Shown here: positions 16,567 to 26,092 of the stretch, one piece after another | Numbering within the stretch: position 1 is the first letter of the stretch | Layout of the letters: each line of letters starts with the position of its first letter | Source: Pseudomonadota bacterium | Lineage (GTDB): Bacteria > Myxococcota_A > Polyangia > Polyangiales > Polyangiaceae | DNA: 64,000 nt | Assembly (NCBI GenBank): GCA_023431345.1 | Contig: JAEYWK010000186.1 | Coordinates: 184,744 to 248,743, forward strand | Direction of reading: 5' to 3' | The notes under the pieces: model-generated | The model's input: only the letters and a program-made list of their open reading frames with translations | Told to the model about the DNA's origin: nothing | The model's database searches: none | Translations under genes and position numbers: made by a program

Positions 16567-19360
16567 TCAGCTCGAAGCCCTCTTCGAGCCGCGCCTTCTG
16601 CTGCTGCAAGCTGTCGAGGAGCGCCCGCGCCTCGGCCAAGACCTCCGCGGGAGCGTTGGCGACGAAGCTCGGATTCCCGAGCTTCTTTTGCATCACTTCG
16701 ATGTCTTTGCCGACGCGCTTCAGCTTGCCCTCGAGCCGCTCTTTCTCTTTCGCGGGATCGATGTGGCCTTTGAGCGTGACCAGCACCTCCAGATCGCCGG
16801 CCACGTTCAGAGTGGAGCCGCGCGGCTTCTGCGCCGAGGGCTCGGCGATGGTGGGCGGGCCGTCGGTGCTGGCCAAGAACTGAATCAGACGGCTGTTCTC
16901 GGCGAGCACCTGGCGCACGCGGGCGTCGGCGCTGCGCAGCTCGAGCGGCACGTGATTGGCGAACTTGATGTCGTGCTCGGCGCGCACCGCGCGGGCCCCG
17001 CCGATCGCGTCGGTGAGCCACTTCATCTCGCGATCGGCCTCGGCATCCGGGCGGCCGTCGGCGGCCGTCGGGTAGTGGGCGAGCGCGATCGACCGAGGCG
17101 CCCCCGGCGCCTTCGGCAAGAGCTGCCACAGCTCCTCCGTGATGAACGGCATGTACGGGTGTAGGGCGCGTAGCACCACCTCGAGGCTGTGCACGAGCGT
17201 CGCGCGCGTCTCCGCTTGCGCTTCCGCGCTGCCGTCGCTGAACACTGGCTTACACATCTCGACGTACCAGGCGCACAGCTCGTCCCAGAAGAAGGCGTAG
17301 AGCGCCTTCGAGCCGTCATCCAGTCGATACTCGTCGATGCCGGCCGTGCTGGCCGTGACCGCCGCGCTCAAGCGCGACAGCAGCCAGCGGTTGATCAAGA
17401 GCTTCGGGCTCGCCAGCGGCTTGCCGCTCGGCTGCTCGTCCTTGATGTAAGTGAGCGAGAAGCGCGTCGCGTTGTAGATCTTGTTGCAAAATTTGCGGTA
17501 GCCGTCGACGCGCGCCGGTGACAGCGCGATGCGCTTGGCCTGCGGCGAATAGCTGCACAAAGTCATGCGCAGGGCGTCCGTGCCGTACGCCGAGAAGCCT
17601 TTGCCCATCTGCGCGGTCGACGGGTAGCTCTTCTTGAACTTGGTCAGCGCCTCCGCCACCGGCGCGTCGGGCATGGCCTTCTGCACCATGCTCTCGAAGG
17701 TGGCGCCGTGGATCAAGTCGAGCGGGTCGAGGGTGTTGCCCTTGACCTTGCTCATCTTGTCGCCCGTCTCGTCGACCACCATGCCGTGCAAGAGCACACG
17801 CTTGAACGGCACGTCGCCCATGAAATGCAGGCCCATCATGATCATGCGGGCCACCCAGAAGAAGATGATGTCGTAGCCCGTCTCCAGGTCGGCGGCGGGA
17901 TAGTAGCGCTCGAGCGCCGGCGTTTGCTTGGGCCAACCGAGCGTCGCGAATGGCCAGAGCTGGCTGGAGAACCAGGTGTCGAGCACGTCGGGGTCTTGCG
18001 TCACCTTGGCGCTGCCGCATTTCTCGCAGCGCTCCAGCGTGTCGCTGCGGGTCACGCTGACGTGCGCGCAGTCTTGGCAATGAAACGCCGGGATCTGATG
18101 CCCCCACCAGAGCTGGCGCGAGATGCACCAATCTTGAATGTTGGTCAGCCAGTACTCGTAGGTCTTCACCCACTCTTCGGGCACGATTTGAATGCGGCCG
18201 TCGCGTACCGCCTGCAGCGCCGGCTCGGCCAGCGGCGCCATCTTCATGAACCACTGCGTCGAGATCATCGGCTCGACGACGCTATTGGTGCGCTGTGAAC
18301 GCGGCAGCGTCATCTTGTGCGGCTTGCTGCCGCGCTCGAGCCCCAGCTCCGCCAAGCGCTTCTTCACTGCCTTGCGGGCCTTGAAGCGCTCGAGGCCAGC
18401 GAACTCGCCGCCTTGTTGGTTCATGGTGCCGTCGAGCTCGAAGATGTTGATCTCTTGGAGCCCGTGGCGCTTGCCGGTCGCGAAGTCGTTGAAATCGTGG
18501 GCCGGCGTCACCTTCACGGCGCCCGTGCCGAAGGCCATGTCGACCAGCACCGCGTCGGTGATCACCGGCACTTCGCGATCCACGAACGGATGCTTCAGCT
18601 TCTTGCCGTGCAGGTGCCGGTAGCGTGGATCGTCGGGGTGCACGGCGACCGCCGTGTCGCCCAGCATCGTCTCGGGTCGCGTCGTCGCCACCACCAGCTC
18701 CGTAGCGCCCGCGGCCGGGTCCGCGTCGATGACCTGGTAGGCGAACTCGTACAGCTCGCCCTGCACGTTCTCCTCGATCTCCACCTCGAGGTCGCTGAGC
18801 ACCGTCTGCGACTCCACGTCCCAGTTCACGAGCCGCGTCGCGCGATAGATCAGCCCCTCCTCGTACAAGCGCACGAAGCACTCGCGCACCGCCTCGGAGT
18901 AGTCGGCGTCCATCGTGAAGCGGCTGCGCTCCCAGTCCGCCGAGCAGCCGATGATGTGCATCTGCCGCGCGATGCGTCCGCCGCTCTGGTCTTTCCACTC
19001 CCACACGCGCTCGATGAACTTCTCGCGCCCGAGATCGTGCCGCGTCTTGCCTTCGCGCTTGAGTAGCCGCTCCACCACCACCTGCGTCGAGATGCCGGCG
19101 TGGTCGATGCCCGGCTGCCACAGCGCGTCGAAGCCCTGCATGCGCTTGTGCCGGATCAGCACGTCCTGGAAGGTGCTGCCGAGCGCGTGGCCCATGTGCA
19201 AGCTGCCCGTGACGTTGGGCGGGGGCATGGGAATGACGTAGCTGGGCTTGCCTTGGCTCTGCTCCGTGCCTGCCTTGAACACGCCCAAATCCAGCCAAAA
19301 CTTGTACCAACGCGGCTCGACTTCGCTGGGCTCGTACGCCTTCGACAGCTCTTCGCTCAT
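16547..19360 (-). CDS. valS: Valyl-tRNA synthetase
   Basis: 937 residues, the normal size for ValRS. It charges tRNA-Val with valine, with editing of threonine. The HIGH-type motif is in PPPNVTGSLHMGHAL (46-60) and the KMSKS-type loop is DKMSKVKGN (near 534). Between them sits the CP1 editing domain (for example TTRPETMLGDTAVAVHPDD). A zinc-ribbon-like CxxC...CxxC (HCQDCAHVS, CEKCGSAKV) follows around 420-445. The C-terminal ~70 residues form the expected coiled coil (KEKERLEGKLKRVGKDIEVMQKKLG). Start ATG 19360 gives the standard N-terminus MSEELSKAYEPSEVEPRWY. Transcription is convergent with the large lipoprotein gene. Single gene; no T-box leader is seen upstream. Confidence 0.98.
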   Translation of the reverse strand: MSEELSKAYEPSEVEPRWYKFWLDLGVFKAGTEQSQGKPSYVIPMPPPNVTGSLHMGHALGSTFQDVLIRHKRMQGFDALWQPGIDHAGISTQVVVERLLKREGKTRHDLGREKFIERVWEWKDQSGGRIARQMHIIGCSADWERSRFTMDADYSEAVRECFVRLYEEGLIYRATRLVNWDVESQTVLSDLEVEIEENVQGELYEFAYQVIDADPAAGATELVVATTRPETMLGDTAVAVHPDDPRYRHLHGKKLKHPFVDREVPVITDAVLVDMAFGTGAVKVTPAHDFNDFATGKRHGLQEINIFELDGTMNQQGGEFAGLERFKARKAVKKRLAELGLERGSKPHKMTLPRSQRTNSVVEPMISTQWFMKMAPLAEPALQAVRDGRIQIVPEEWVKTYEYWLTNIQDWCISRQLWWGHQIPAFHCQDCAHVSVTRSDTLERCEKCGSAKVTQDPDVLDTWFSSQLWPFATLGWPKQTPALERYYPAADLETGYDIIFFWVARMIMMGLHFMGDVPFKRVLLHGMVVDETGDKMSKVKGNTLDPLDLIHGATFESMVQKAMPDAPVAEALTKFKKSYPSTAQMGKGFSAYGTDALRMTLCSYSPQAKRIALSPARVDGYRKFCNKIYNATRFSLTYIKDEQPSGKPLASPKLLINRWLLSRLSAAVTASTAGIDEYRLDDGSKALYAFFWDELCAWYVEMCKPVFSDGSAEAQAETRATLVHSLEVVLRALHPYMPFITEELWQLLPKAPGAPRSIALAHYPTAADGRPDAEADREMKWLTDAIGGARAVRAEHDIKFANHVPLELRSADARVRQVLAENSRLIQFLASTDGPPTIAEPSAQKPRGSTLNVAGDLEVLVTLKGHIDPAKEKERLEGKLKRVGKDIEVMQKKLGNPSFVANAPAEVLAEARALLDSLQQQKARLEEGFELIRELSE

Positions 19361-19546
19361 GACTGGCCGCGCTATAGCACCGCACGGCCCCCGATGGGCT
19401 ACCGCGCCAGCGGCTGGGCGGCTGCGAGCTCAGATCGATGATCCGGATTCCGCCTCCCCTCTCCGCCGCCCCGCTGCTTCGATAGGACGCGTCCGGGGCG
19501 CCGAGGGCTTCGAGCTCGGCGCCACTCCCGTTGACGCGGTAGTCCG

Positions 19547-20389
19547 CTATTCTTTGGTGAGGCGGGCGATCTCTTCTTTGATCAGCGCCTCGGCCAGCGT
19601 CGGCACGACTTCCCACACGACCTTTTCCACGACTTCGCGCGAGAGCGCGAGGACGCCTTCGACCTGAGCTTGCGTGAGCCCTAGGCCGCCAAGCTTGCTC
19701 GCGAAGTCGGCGGGAATGCCCGCGCCGTTGGCGGCGGGAGTCGTGAGCGGGGCCGTGGGGGCCACGGCGGGCGCAGGCGCGGGCGGCGAGTAGGCTGAAG
19801 TGCCCGGCTGCGTCGGCGCGCGTGAACCGAACGGCGCGGACCCAGCGAGCGGCTTGACCGAAGGAGAAGCGGCGGCGACCTGCGGCGGCACGGGGGTGCT
19901 GCCGTAAGCGAGCGTCTGCACGCGCTGACGCTGAGCCACTTCGGGCGGCTTCGCGGCGAGCGGCACCGCGACGACCGGCGCTGCCGCGGCGGCGGCCGGA
20001 GCGGGCGCTGCGGCGCCGGCTTGCGCGCCGCGCTTGGCCAGCGTCGTGACCTTGTCGATCATCTGCTGGGTGTCGAACGGCTTGTCCATGAAGTCGTCGG
20101 CGCCGACGGCGGCCCCGCGCGCCTTGTCGTAGGGCTGGGCCTTGTTCGACAAGAGCACGACGAGAGTCGACGGCGATGCGCCTTTGATCTGCTTGCACAG
20201 GTCGTAGCCGCTGGTGCCTTCGAGGCCGGCGTCGATCAGCGCCACCTGCGGGCGCTCGGCTTGCGCCTTCGCGACGGCGTCGCCCGCGTCCGCGGCGACC
20301 ACGGTCTTGAAGCCTTCCCCAGCAAAGGTGATTTCCATCACCTTGCGCATCGTCTTGCTGTCATCCACTGCCAGCAGGGTCGTGGTCAC
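19547..20389 (-). CDS. Receiver-domain protein with conserved helical tail (RomR-like layout)
   Basis: 280 residues, GTG start at 20389 with a strong GGAGG four bases upstream. Residues 1-120 form a receiver with the acidic pair DD (8-9 region), a phosphorylatable Asp in ALIDAGL, and the Lys in MDKPF. Residues ~125-225 are a long Ala/Pro-rich linker. The last ~50 residues (FASKLGGLGLTQAQVEGVLALSREVVEKVVWEVVPTLAEALIKEEIARL) form an amphipathic helix block. This receiver, Pro-rich spacer and short helical output is the layout of RomR, the myxobacterial polarity regulator, whose tail also carries a WEVVP-type helix. I infer a cell-polarity or scaffolding role, not DNA binding. Orthology is not shown. 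Confidence 0.8.
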   Translation of the reverse strand: MTTTLLAVDDSKTMRKVMEITFAGEGFKTVVAADAGDAVAKAQAERPQVALIDAGLEGTSGYDLCKQIKGASPSTLVVLLSNKAQPYDKARGAAVGADDFMDKPFDTQQMIDKVTTLAKRGAQAGAAAPAPAAAAAAPVVAVPLAAKPPEVAQRQRVQTLAYGSTPVPPQVAAASPSVKPLAGSAPFGSRAPTQPGTSAYSPPAPAPAVAPTAPLTTPAANGAGIPADFASKLGGLGLTQAQVEGVLALSREVVEKVVWEVVPTLAEALIKEEIARLTKE

Positions 20390-20598
20390 GCGTCCTCCAA
20401 ATGAGCGGGCACGGGCATGAAACTAGTCCGGATTTTCGCCGGATCGAAATCATCGGCGGCGGCCCGAAAACTGTCAAGGATTTCGCAGGCCTCGAGCACC
20501 CCGCGTTTCAGTAAGTGGACGCGCCCGCGCTTTTTGGGGTGGCGTTTGACCGCGCCGCCTGGGTCGAGCCAAATTTGCCTCGTGAGCACCCTGCCCAA
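20386..20598 (-). CDS. Possible 70-residue leader protein before the receiver gene
   Basis: A small frame whose TGA overlaps the GTG of the receiver gene (GTGA), so coupling would be possible. Its second half (EACEILDSFRAAADDFDPAKIR) has protein-like composition and no proline/arginine bias. Against it, its start overlaps the start of the divergent hrcA gene by 17 bases, and the third-codon GC is lower than in sure genes. It could be the untranslated leader instead. Confidence 0.25.
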   Translation of the reverse strand: MGRVLTRQIWLDPGGAVKRHPKKRGRVHLLKRGVLEACEILDSFRAAADDFDPAKIRTSFMPVPAHLEDA

Positions 20599-21637
20599 AC
20601 GCGCTCGGTCGGTCCTCTACGCAGCCGTCACCGAGTTCATCGCGTCGGGTGAGCCGGTGGCGAGTCGCACGCTGACGAAGAAGTACGGCTTCGAGCTGTC
20701 CGCCGCCACCATCCGCAACGTGCTGGCCGACCTGGAAGAGAGCGGTTACCTGAGCCAACCACACACCTCCGCGGGGCGAGTGCCCACCGAAGCGGCCTAC
20801 CGGCTGTTCGTCGACGCGCTCATGGAGCAGCGCCAACTGTCGGACGAAGAGCGCGCCGACATCGACAGCTGGTTCTCCGAGCTCCCGCCCGGCACGGACC
20901 TACTGCGCGAGGCGGGCCGACGTTTGTCGCGGCTCTCGGGCGCGCCCGCGCTGCTCGTGCGCGCCGGCAGCGCGACGCGCACGCTGCTCAAGCTGCGCTT
21001 CATCGCCACGCGTCCCGGCGAGCTCTTGGCCGTCATCGTCTTCTCCGACGGCACGGTCGAGAACCGCTTCCTGAGCTTGGCGGAGCCGGTGAGCGACCAA
21101 GAGCTCGAGCGCATCCACAACATGCTCGAAGAGGCGGTGGCGGGTCGCACGCTCGTCGGCGTGCGCGAGCATTTCAAGAGCGGCATGCGCGATCAAACGG
21201 ACGGGATCGGGGCACTCCATCAGAAGGGCTTGTCGCTGGTGCGCGCGGCCGCGGAAGGCGCCGCCCGCGGCCTCAGCATCGAGATCGAGGGTCAGGCGCG
21301 CCTGCTCGAGAGCCGCGAGTTCGGCAACCTCGACAGCGCTCGCGAGCTGCTGCGCGTGCTCGAAGATCGCCAGCGCCTGCTCGCCCTGCTCGACTCGGCG
21401 CTGTCATCCGACAACGTGCGGGTCTTTCTCGGCGAGGAAGCCGCGCAAGCCGTGGGCTGCCCCGTCAGCGTGGTCGCGGCCCCCTTTCGCGAAGAAGACG
21501 GCGAGAGCGTGGGCGCGCTGGGCGTCATTGGCCCCACGCGCATGGACTTCCCGTTCGTCGTGCCTCGCGTCAGCGCCGCCGCTGACGCCATGAGCGCCGT
21601 CCTGTCCAAGCTCGGCAACAAACCCCGCAGCGACTGA
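20582..21637 (+). CDS. hrcA: Heat-inducible transcription repressor HrcA
   Basis: 351 residues. GTG 20582 is chosen because it gives the family's N-terminus (STLPKRARSVLYAAVTEFIASGEPVASRTLTKK), the start of a winged-helix domain; ANVRNVLADLEE-like helix is seen as ATIRNVLADLEESGYL. The middle and C-terminal parts (IATRPGELLAVIVFSDGTVENR; GALGVIGPTRMDFPFVVPRV) are typical HrcA dimerisation and inserted domains. HrcA represses groE and dnaK operons by binding CIRCE and depends on GroEL for folding. No dnaK, grpE or groE gene and no CIRCE element is in this window, so the gene is uncoupled from the usual hrcA-grpE-dnaK operon here, as in some Deltaproteobacteria-like lineages. Confidence 0.95.
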   Translation: MSTLPKRARSVLYAAVTEFIASGEPVASRTLTKKYGFELSAATIRNVLADLEESGYLSQPHTSAGRVPTEAAYRLFVDALMEQRQLSDEERADIDSWFSELPPGTDLLREAGRRLSRLSGAPALLVRAGSATRTLLKLRFIATRPGELLAVIVFSDGTVENRFLSLAEPVSDQELERIHNMLEEAVAGRTLVGVREHFKSGMRDQTDGIGALHQKGLSLVRAAAEGAARGLSIEIEGQARLLESREFGNLDSARELLRVLEDRQRLLALLDSALSSDNVRVFLGEEAAQAVGCPVSVVAAPFREEDGESVGALGVIGPTRMDFPFVVPRVSAAADAMSAVLSKLGNKPRSD

Positions 21638-21792
21638 CTGCTTCGTGGTGGTTGGGGGGCATCCTCCCCAGCCCGCGAGCGCGCCGTGAGAAAAGAGCGT
21701 TAGGTCCTCGTCGCCCATCGCACTCATCGTCCAATGCGACCGGCCCAGCCTCGAGGCATGGCTCGAGCTGCTGCGCCATCGAGGAGGTATCG

Positions 21793-23832
21793 ATGCGTTC
21801 GATCGTGAAAGCCGAGTTGAGTGCTGGTCGTCAGAGCCGAAGTCTCTTGGTCGCCGCCCTGTTCGTGGCCGGCTGCGGCGCTGCCTCGGGGGAAATGGAC
21901 GACGCGCTGGATAGCGGAGGGGAGGGCGCCGGAGAGTCACTCACGGCCACTCCCGAAGACGGGCTGGCGGACGCTTACGATACATTTGCCAGCGCATTCG
22001 GCAGCGTCGATCTCGATGGGCAATTCCGGATTGGCTACGGTCATCACCCCGGGCTCATTCGTGAAAGGGTGGCCGGGGAAGGCGGGGCGCTCGCCAGCGG
22101 GCAGGCCACGCTCAACATGAACAACGGCAACGTCTCGGCCACGCTGAGCAACGTTCCGAGCAAGGGGAACTTCGACCTCTGGTTCGTGAAGAACCTCAGC
22201 GGGGGGACGGTCGCTCCCGAGCCGACCGATCAAATGCTGAAGGTGGGCAGCTTCTCCAAGAGCGGTCCGAACCGCACGCTCAGCGTTGCCTTCGGCACCA
22301 AGGTCTTCTTCGATCTCGACCTGATCGTCGTGACGCGGGGCGGGAAGAAGCCGTTCGAAGCGCCGGTCGCGATCGGTGAGCGGACCTTGTTCGAGAAGCG
22401 CCTATTTCGCTTTCGCCAGAGCAAGGGGCTCGACCCCGTCACGGGGCCGCTCGCGAGCGATATCGAGACGACCGATCCGCTCGTGGCTCGCGGCGCTCAG
22501 CTCTTCTTCAATGAAACGTTCGGCGGTAACGGCCGTACCTGCGGCACCTGTCACCGCGCCGAGGAAAGCCTGACGATCTCTCCGGCGTTCATCGCTACCC
22601 TGCCCCAGAGCGACCCGCTGTTCGTGGCGGAGAACGACCCGGCGCTCGCCCAGCTCGAAAATCCGCAGCTTCTGCGCTCGAGGGCCTTGATCGTCGAGAA
22701 CCTGGACGGCTTCGACGATCCGACGAACAAGTTCGTGATGCGGAGCGTGCAGCACACGCTGTCGCTCGCGCTCACCAGCGGTGTACAGAGCGGCGCGTTC
22801 TCCGGCCAGCCGCCGGATCACCGGCTCGGTTGGTCGGGCGACGGCGGCCCGGGGCGCAGCACGCTACAAGAGTTCACGTTCGGCGCGATCATGCAGCACT
22901 TCACCAAGACGCTGGCGCGTCGTCCCGGCGTCGACTTTCGCGTTCCTACTCAGGAAGAGCTCGACGCGCTCGAAGCCTTCCAGCTGTTCACGGGCCGGCA
23001 GAAGCCGAGCGATTTTGCTCAGCGCTTCCCGACCGATCCGCGCGCGCAGGTCGGGCAAAACCTGCTGTTCGGCGCGGGCTGCACCATCTGTCACAGCGAC
23101 TTGAGCGGCTTCGTGGACTCGAACTTGAACTTCGACACCGGCGTTCGGAACCTGCTTCCGGAGCTGCCCCTCGACGACGGCTTCTCGTCGCCTGGAGATC
23201 ATACCTTCAACGTCCCGCCCCTGGCCGAGGCCGCCGATACTGCCCCGCTCTTCCACAACAACGCCGTCGACACCATCGAGGAGGCGGTGGCTTTCTACTT
23301 CTCTCCCACGTTCCAGGCGTCGCCGTCGTCGTTCTTCATCTTCAATCAGCTCTCGACCGACGAGCAGGGGGATCTTGCGGCGTTTCTCCGCGTCGTCAAC
23401 GCGGCGGTGAACGTCGACGAAGTGCAAAGGCGCGTGCAATACATTCGCAACGTGCGGTCCGCGGGCAACACCGATCTCTTGCGCATTGCCATCGCCGACA
23501 CGCGTGACGCCCACACCGTTCTGTCCGAGAAGCAGCTCAGCGCCGACGTTCAGGCGCACCTGCTCGGCGCCGAAGCCCAGCTCGAGAAGGCGCTCAAAGC
23601 GAAAGACAAGGATCGACCGTCGATGATGAAGAAGGCGCTCGCCTTGCTCGACGACGCACGAGCCGCGCTCTTCAGCGACACTCCCCCCGACCCTGGTCCG
23701 GGCACGGGTGGCAGCGCGAGCGCTGGCACGGGGCCGATCCCGGCCGGCGCACCGTCTGCGGGAGGGGCCGCCAGCGCAGGCAACGGGACGGGCGGTGCGG
23801 CCCCCATCCCGCCCGACGACGCCGAGATGTAG
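21793..23832 (+). CDS. Di-haem cytochrome-c-peroxidase-like lipoprotein
   Basis: 679 residues from ATG 21793, preceded by GAGGAGGT. The lipobox is VAGC near residue 24. Residues ~65-215 are a beta-rich N-terminal domain without a known name. Two haem-c sites follow: CGTCH (250-254) and CTICH (430-434), in the setting LFFNETFGGNGRTCGTCHR and LLFGAGCTICHSDLSG that marks the MauG/CcpA di-haem family. The region after the second haem (DGFSSPGDHTFNVPPL, PLFHNNAVDTIEEAV) fits the same fold. The tail is a helical pair, then a Gly/Ser/Pro-rich end, perhaps a cell-surface spacer. It would reduce peroxide or oxidise a partner protein at the cell envelope. Fusion of the beta domain is unusual. Confidence 0.88.
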   Translation: MRSIVKAELSAGRQSRSLLVAALFVAGCGAASGEMDDALDSGGEGAGESLTATPEDGLADAYDTFASAFGSVDLDGQFRIGYGHHPGLIRERVAGEGGALASGQATLNMNNGNVSATLSNVPSKGNFDLWFVKNLSGGTVAPEPTDQMLKVGSFSKSGPNRTLSVAFGTKVFFDLDLIVVTRGGKKPFEAPVAIGERTLFEKRLFRFRQSKGLDPVTGPLASDIETTDPLVARGAQLFFNETFGGNGRTCGTCHRAEESLTISPAFIATLPQSDPLFVAENDPALAQLENPQLLRSRALIVENLDGFDDPTNKFVMRSVQHTLSLALTSGVQSGAFSGQPPDHRLGWSGDGGPGRSTLQEFTFGAIMQHFTKTLARRPGVDFRVPTQEELDALEAFQLFTGRQKPSDFAQRFPTDPRAQVGQNLLFGAGCTICHSDLSGFVDSNLNFDTGVRNLLPELPLDDGFSSPGDHTFNVPPLAEAADTAPLFHNNAVDTIEEAVAFYFSPTFQASPSSFFIFNQLSTDEQGDLAAFLRVVNAAVNVDEVQRRVQYIRNVRSAGNTDLLRIAIADTRDAHTVLSEKQLSADVQAHLLGAEAQLEKALKAKDKDRPSMMKKALALLDDARAALFSDTPPDPGPGTGGSASAGTGPIPAGAPSAGGAASAGNGTGGAAPIPPDDAEM

Positions 23833-23872
23833 GTGTGTCCAGGTCGGCGGCCCCGGACTATGCTCGCCAGCG

Positions 23873-25234
23873 ATGGTCCAAGTGCCCCGGGTCAATGGTG
23901 CCGTGGAGGAGCGCGCGATCGACCGTGCGCTGTCGCTGGCTCTGAAAGAGGAGCGCGAGGGCGCGCTACGAGTCGCGGGGGCCCTGCTCGAGGCCGAGCC
24001 GTTGTCTGCGTTCAACACGTTCGTCGTGGCCTGGCTGCTGGGTGGGCTCGGTCATCAGGATGACCTGGAGCTGGGCCTGCGCGCTTCGCTCGAGCGCGCG
24101 GTGTTCGATGGCAACTTGCCGCTGGCGATCGCGGCCTATGCGCTGCTTCGCGACGCCGAGGTCAACGTCGACGAAGGGCTCGAGAGCATGGCGGCCGCGT
24201 TCGCCAAGGGCTCGAGCCGGCTCGCGGACAAGCGCGGCGGCGCGCCCCCGCAGATGTCGTCGACCGCGAAGGATCCGGAGGCTTGGGACGACGAGCTAGC
24301 GGGCGATGAGCTGCGGGAGCGTGGCGCGAAGGCCCTGAGCGCAGCCAAGGCCGCGCAAGACGAGGCGAGCTTGAGCGCGGTCGCGGCTCAGGTGGCGCCG
24401 CAGGTGCTGTTCAGCGCGCTCGATCCCGCGAGCTTCAAGGCGACGGTCGCGGTGTTCGACGCGCGTTTCGTCGAGACCCATCAAGCGCTGGTCGAAGAGG
24501 GCAGCGTCGGCAACGAGGCGTTCATCGTCGCGCGCGGTGAGCTCGACGTCTCGAAGAAGTCGATGAAGCCGGGCGGCGCGCCGCTGGCGCTGGCGCGGCT
24601 CGGAAATGGCGCCCTGTTCGGCGAAATGGCGCTGCTCTCGTCGGCGCCACGCACCGCCACCGTGTCCGCGTGCCGGCCTAGCGTGGTGCTGGTCGGTAGC
24701 AAGGGCGCGCTGGACCGCGTCGCGGCCAAGGCGCCGGAGGTGGGGCGCGTGTTCGCCGAGTTCTGCCGGCGTCGCATGCTCGACAACCTGGTGCGCACCA
24801 ACTTCATCCTGAAGGCGGCCAACCCTTCCGAGCGCCCGGCGCTGATCGAGCGCTTCACCGTCAAGCAGTTCAACCAAGGTGACCGCATCGTGGCGCAGGG
24901 CTCCCCGCCCGATGGCCTCCACATCGTCGCGCTCGGTGAAGTCGATATTTTGCACAACGACGACGGCAGCGAACCCACGCTGGTCGCCCGGCTCGGACCG
25001 GGTGAGGTGGTCGGCGAGGTGGCGCTGATCTTGCGCCGCCCTGCCATCACCGACGTGATCGCGCATCACCCCACCGTCACGCTGTTCTTGCAGCGCGACC
25101 GCTTTCTGGGCCTGGCGCGCGCGCATCCCAAGGTGTTCGTCGAGCTCTACGAGCTAGCGGTGCACCGCGATCAAGAGACCGCCACCGCCGCCTCCGCCGA
25201 AGCGGCCGAGACCGAAGACTTCGTGCTCGTCTGA
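23873..25234 (+). CDS. Double cyclic-nucleotide-binding-domain protein
   Basis: 453 residues from ATG 23873; the earlier in-frame sequence overlaps the previous gene and is arginine-rich. Residues ~1-130 are a helical region. Two cNMP-binding domains follow. The first has the phosphate-binding cassette GEMALLSSAPRTATV with the key Arg-Thr pair. The second has GEVALILRRPAITDV, where the Arg is replaced, so it may not bind nucleotide tightly or may bind another ligand. No helix-turn-helix, kinase or channel is attached, so output must be through contact with another protein. It lies 40 bases after the di-haem peroxidase gene. Similar stand-alone proteins are common in myxobacteria. Confidence 0.85.
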   Translation: MVQVPRVNGAVEERAIDRALSLALKEEREGALRVAGALLEAEPLSAFNTFVVAWLLGGLGHQDDLELGLRASLERAVFDGNLPLAIAAYALLRDAEVNVDEGLESMAAAFAKGSSRLADKRGGAPPQMSSTAKDPEAWDDELAGDELRERGAKALSAAKAAQDEASLSAVAAQVAPQVLFSALDPASFKATVAVFDARFVETHQALVEEGSVGNEAFIVARGELDVSKKSMKPGGAPLALARLGNGALFGEMALLSSAPRTATVSACRPSVVLVGSKGALDRVAAKAPEVGRVFAEFCRRRMLDNLVRTNFILKAANPSERPALIERFTVKQFNQGDRIVAQGSPPDGLHIVALGEVDILHNDDGSEPTLVARLGPGEVVGEVALILRRPAITDVIAHHPTVTLFLQRDRFLGLARAHPKVFVELYELAVHRDQETATAASAEAAETEDFVLV

Positions 25235-25434
25235 GCACGCGGCCCCGGGCGCCGGCCGCCTCTGCTCCGACTCGGTTCCGGCCCGCTCGCCAGACGCGGC
25301 TGAGCGGCCCCGAAAGCGCGAGAATCGTCGCAAATGCGCGAAAGTCTCGGCGAGCCTCGGGGATGAGCTTCGTTCCAAGTGCTGGCTGCTGGGGCCTTGA
25401 CCGCTTCTGAGGTGGCAGCTAAGTCCCGGGCACC

Positions 25435-26073
25435 ATGAAGAGCCGCCTGTTCAGTGTTTTCGGCGTTCTGCTGCTGACCCTCGTCGGGGTAGCCGCGCCG
25501 CGTGCCGCCCACGCTCAGGCGAAGATCGCCGTCGTCGACACCGAGCGCGCCGTCATGGAGACGGAAGACGGCCTGCGCGCCCAGGCCACGCTCAAGAAGC
25601 TGTTCGACAGCAAGCAGCGTGAGCTCGACAAGAAGCAAGAAGAGCTCGTCAAGGAGCGCGAAGACATCGAGAAGCAGCGCAACGTGCTCAGCGCGGGCGC
25701 GCTCACCAAGCGCGCCGACAAGTGGCAGCGCGACATGATGCAGCTTCAGCAGAAGTTCGTGGAGTACAACCAGGACATCCAGAAGAAGCAGAGCGAGCTC
25801 ACCCAGCCCGTCTTCCAGAAGGCGATGAACATCATCCGTCGCCTGGCCACCCAAGAGGGCTTCGACGTGGTGGTCGACAAGAAGGCCGTGCCGTACGTCC
25901 GCAGCGACCTCGATCTCACCGATCGCGTCATCACCATGTACAACTCCGGCGGTGGCGGCGCTGCTGGCGACGCGGCTGCCCCTGGCGCGCCCGCTGCGCC
26001 CAAGGCCGCGCCCGCCGCGCCCAAGGCGCCCGCGCCCCTCGCGCCTCCCGTGATCGCCCCGCCCAAGCCTTGA
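25435..26073 (+). CDS. OmpH/Skp-family periplasmic chaperone
   Basis: 212 residues with a signal peptide cut after AAPRAAHAQA. The mature part is the Skp pattern: KIAVVDTERAVMETEDG, then a long coiled coil (KELDKKQEELVKEREDIEKQR-type, about 60-120), returning to a beta end (VVVDKKAVPYVRSDLDLTDRVI). A Gly/Ala/Pro-rich tail of ~40 residues follows, which is longer than in E. coli Skp. Skp holds unfolded outer-membrane proteins on the way to BamA. The next gene is fabZ, 20 bases on; in many bacteria bamA-skp-lpxD-fabZ-lpxA stand together, but bamA, lpxD and lpxA are not in this window. Confidence 0.92.
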   Translation: MKSRLFSVFGVLLLTLVGVAAPRAAHAQAKIAVVDTERAVMETEDGLRAQATLKKLFDSKQRELDKKQEELVKEREDIEKQRNVLSAGALTKRADKWQRDMMQLQQKFVEYNQDIQKKQSELTQPVFQKAMNIIRRLATQEGFDVVVDKKAVPYVRSDLDLTDRVITMYNSGGGGAAGDAAAPGAPAAPKAAPAAPKAPAPLAPPVIAPPKP

Positions 26074-26092
26074 AAGGGGCGGGGGCTCGCCG

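Noticed and set aside
20400..20581. CIRCE element near hrcA
   Set aside because: No TTAGCACTC-type inverted repeat was found here or elsewhere in the window.
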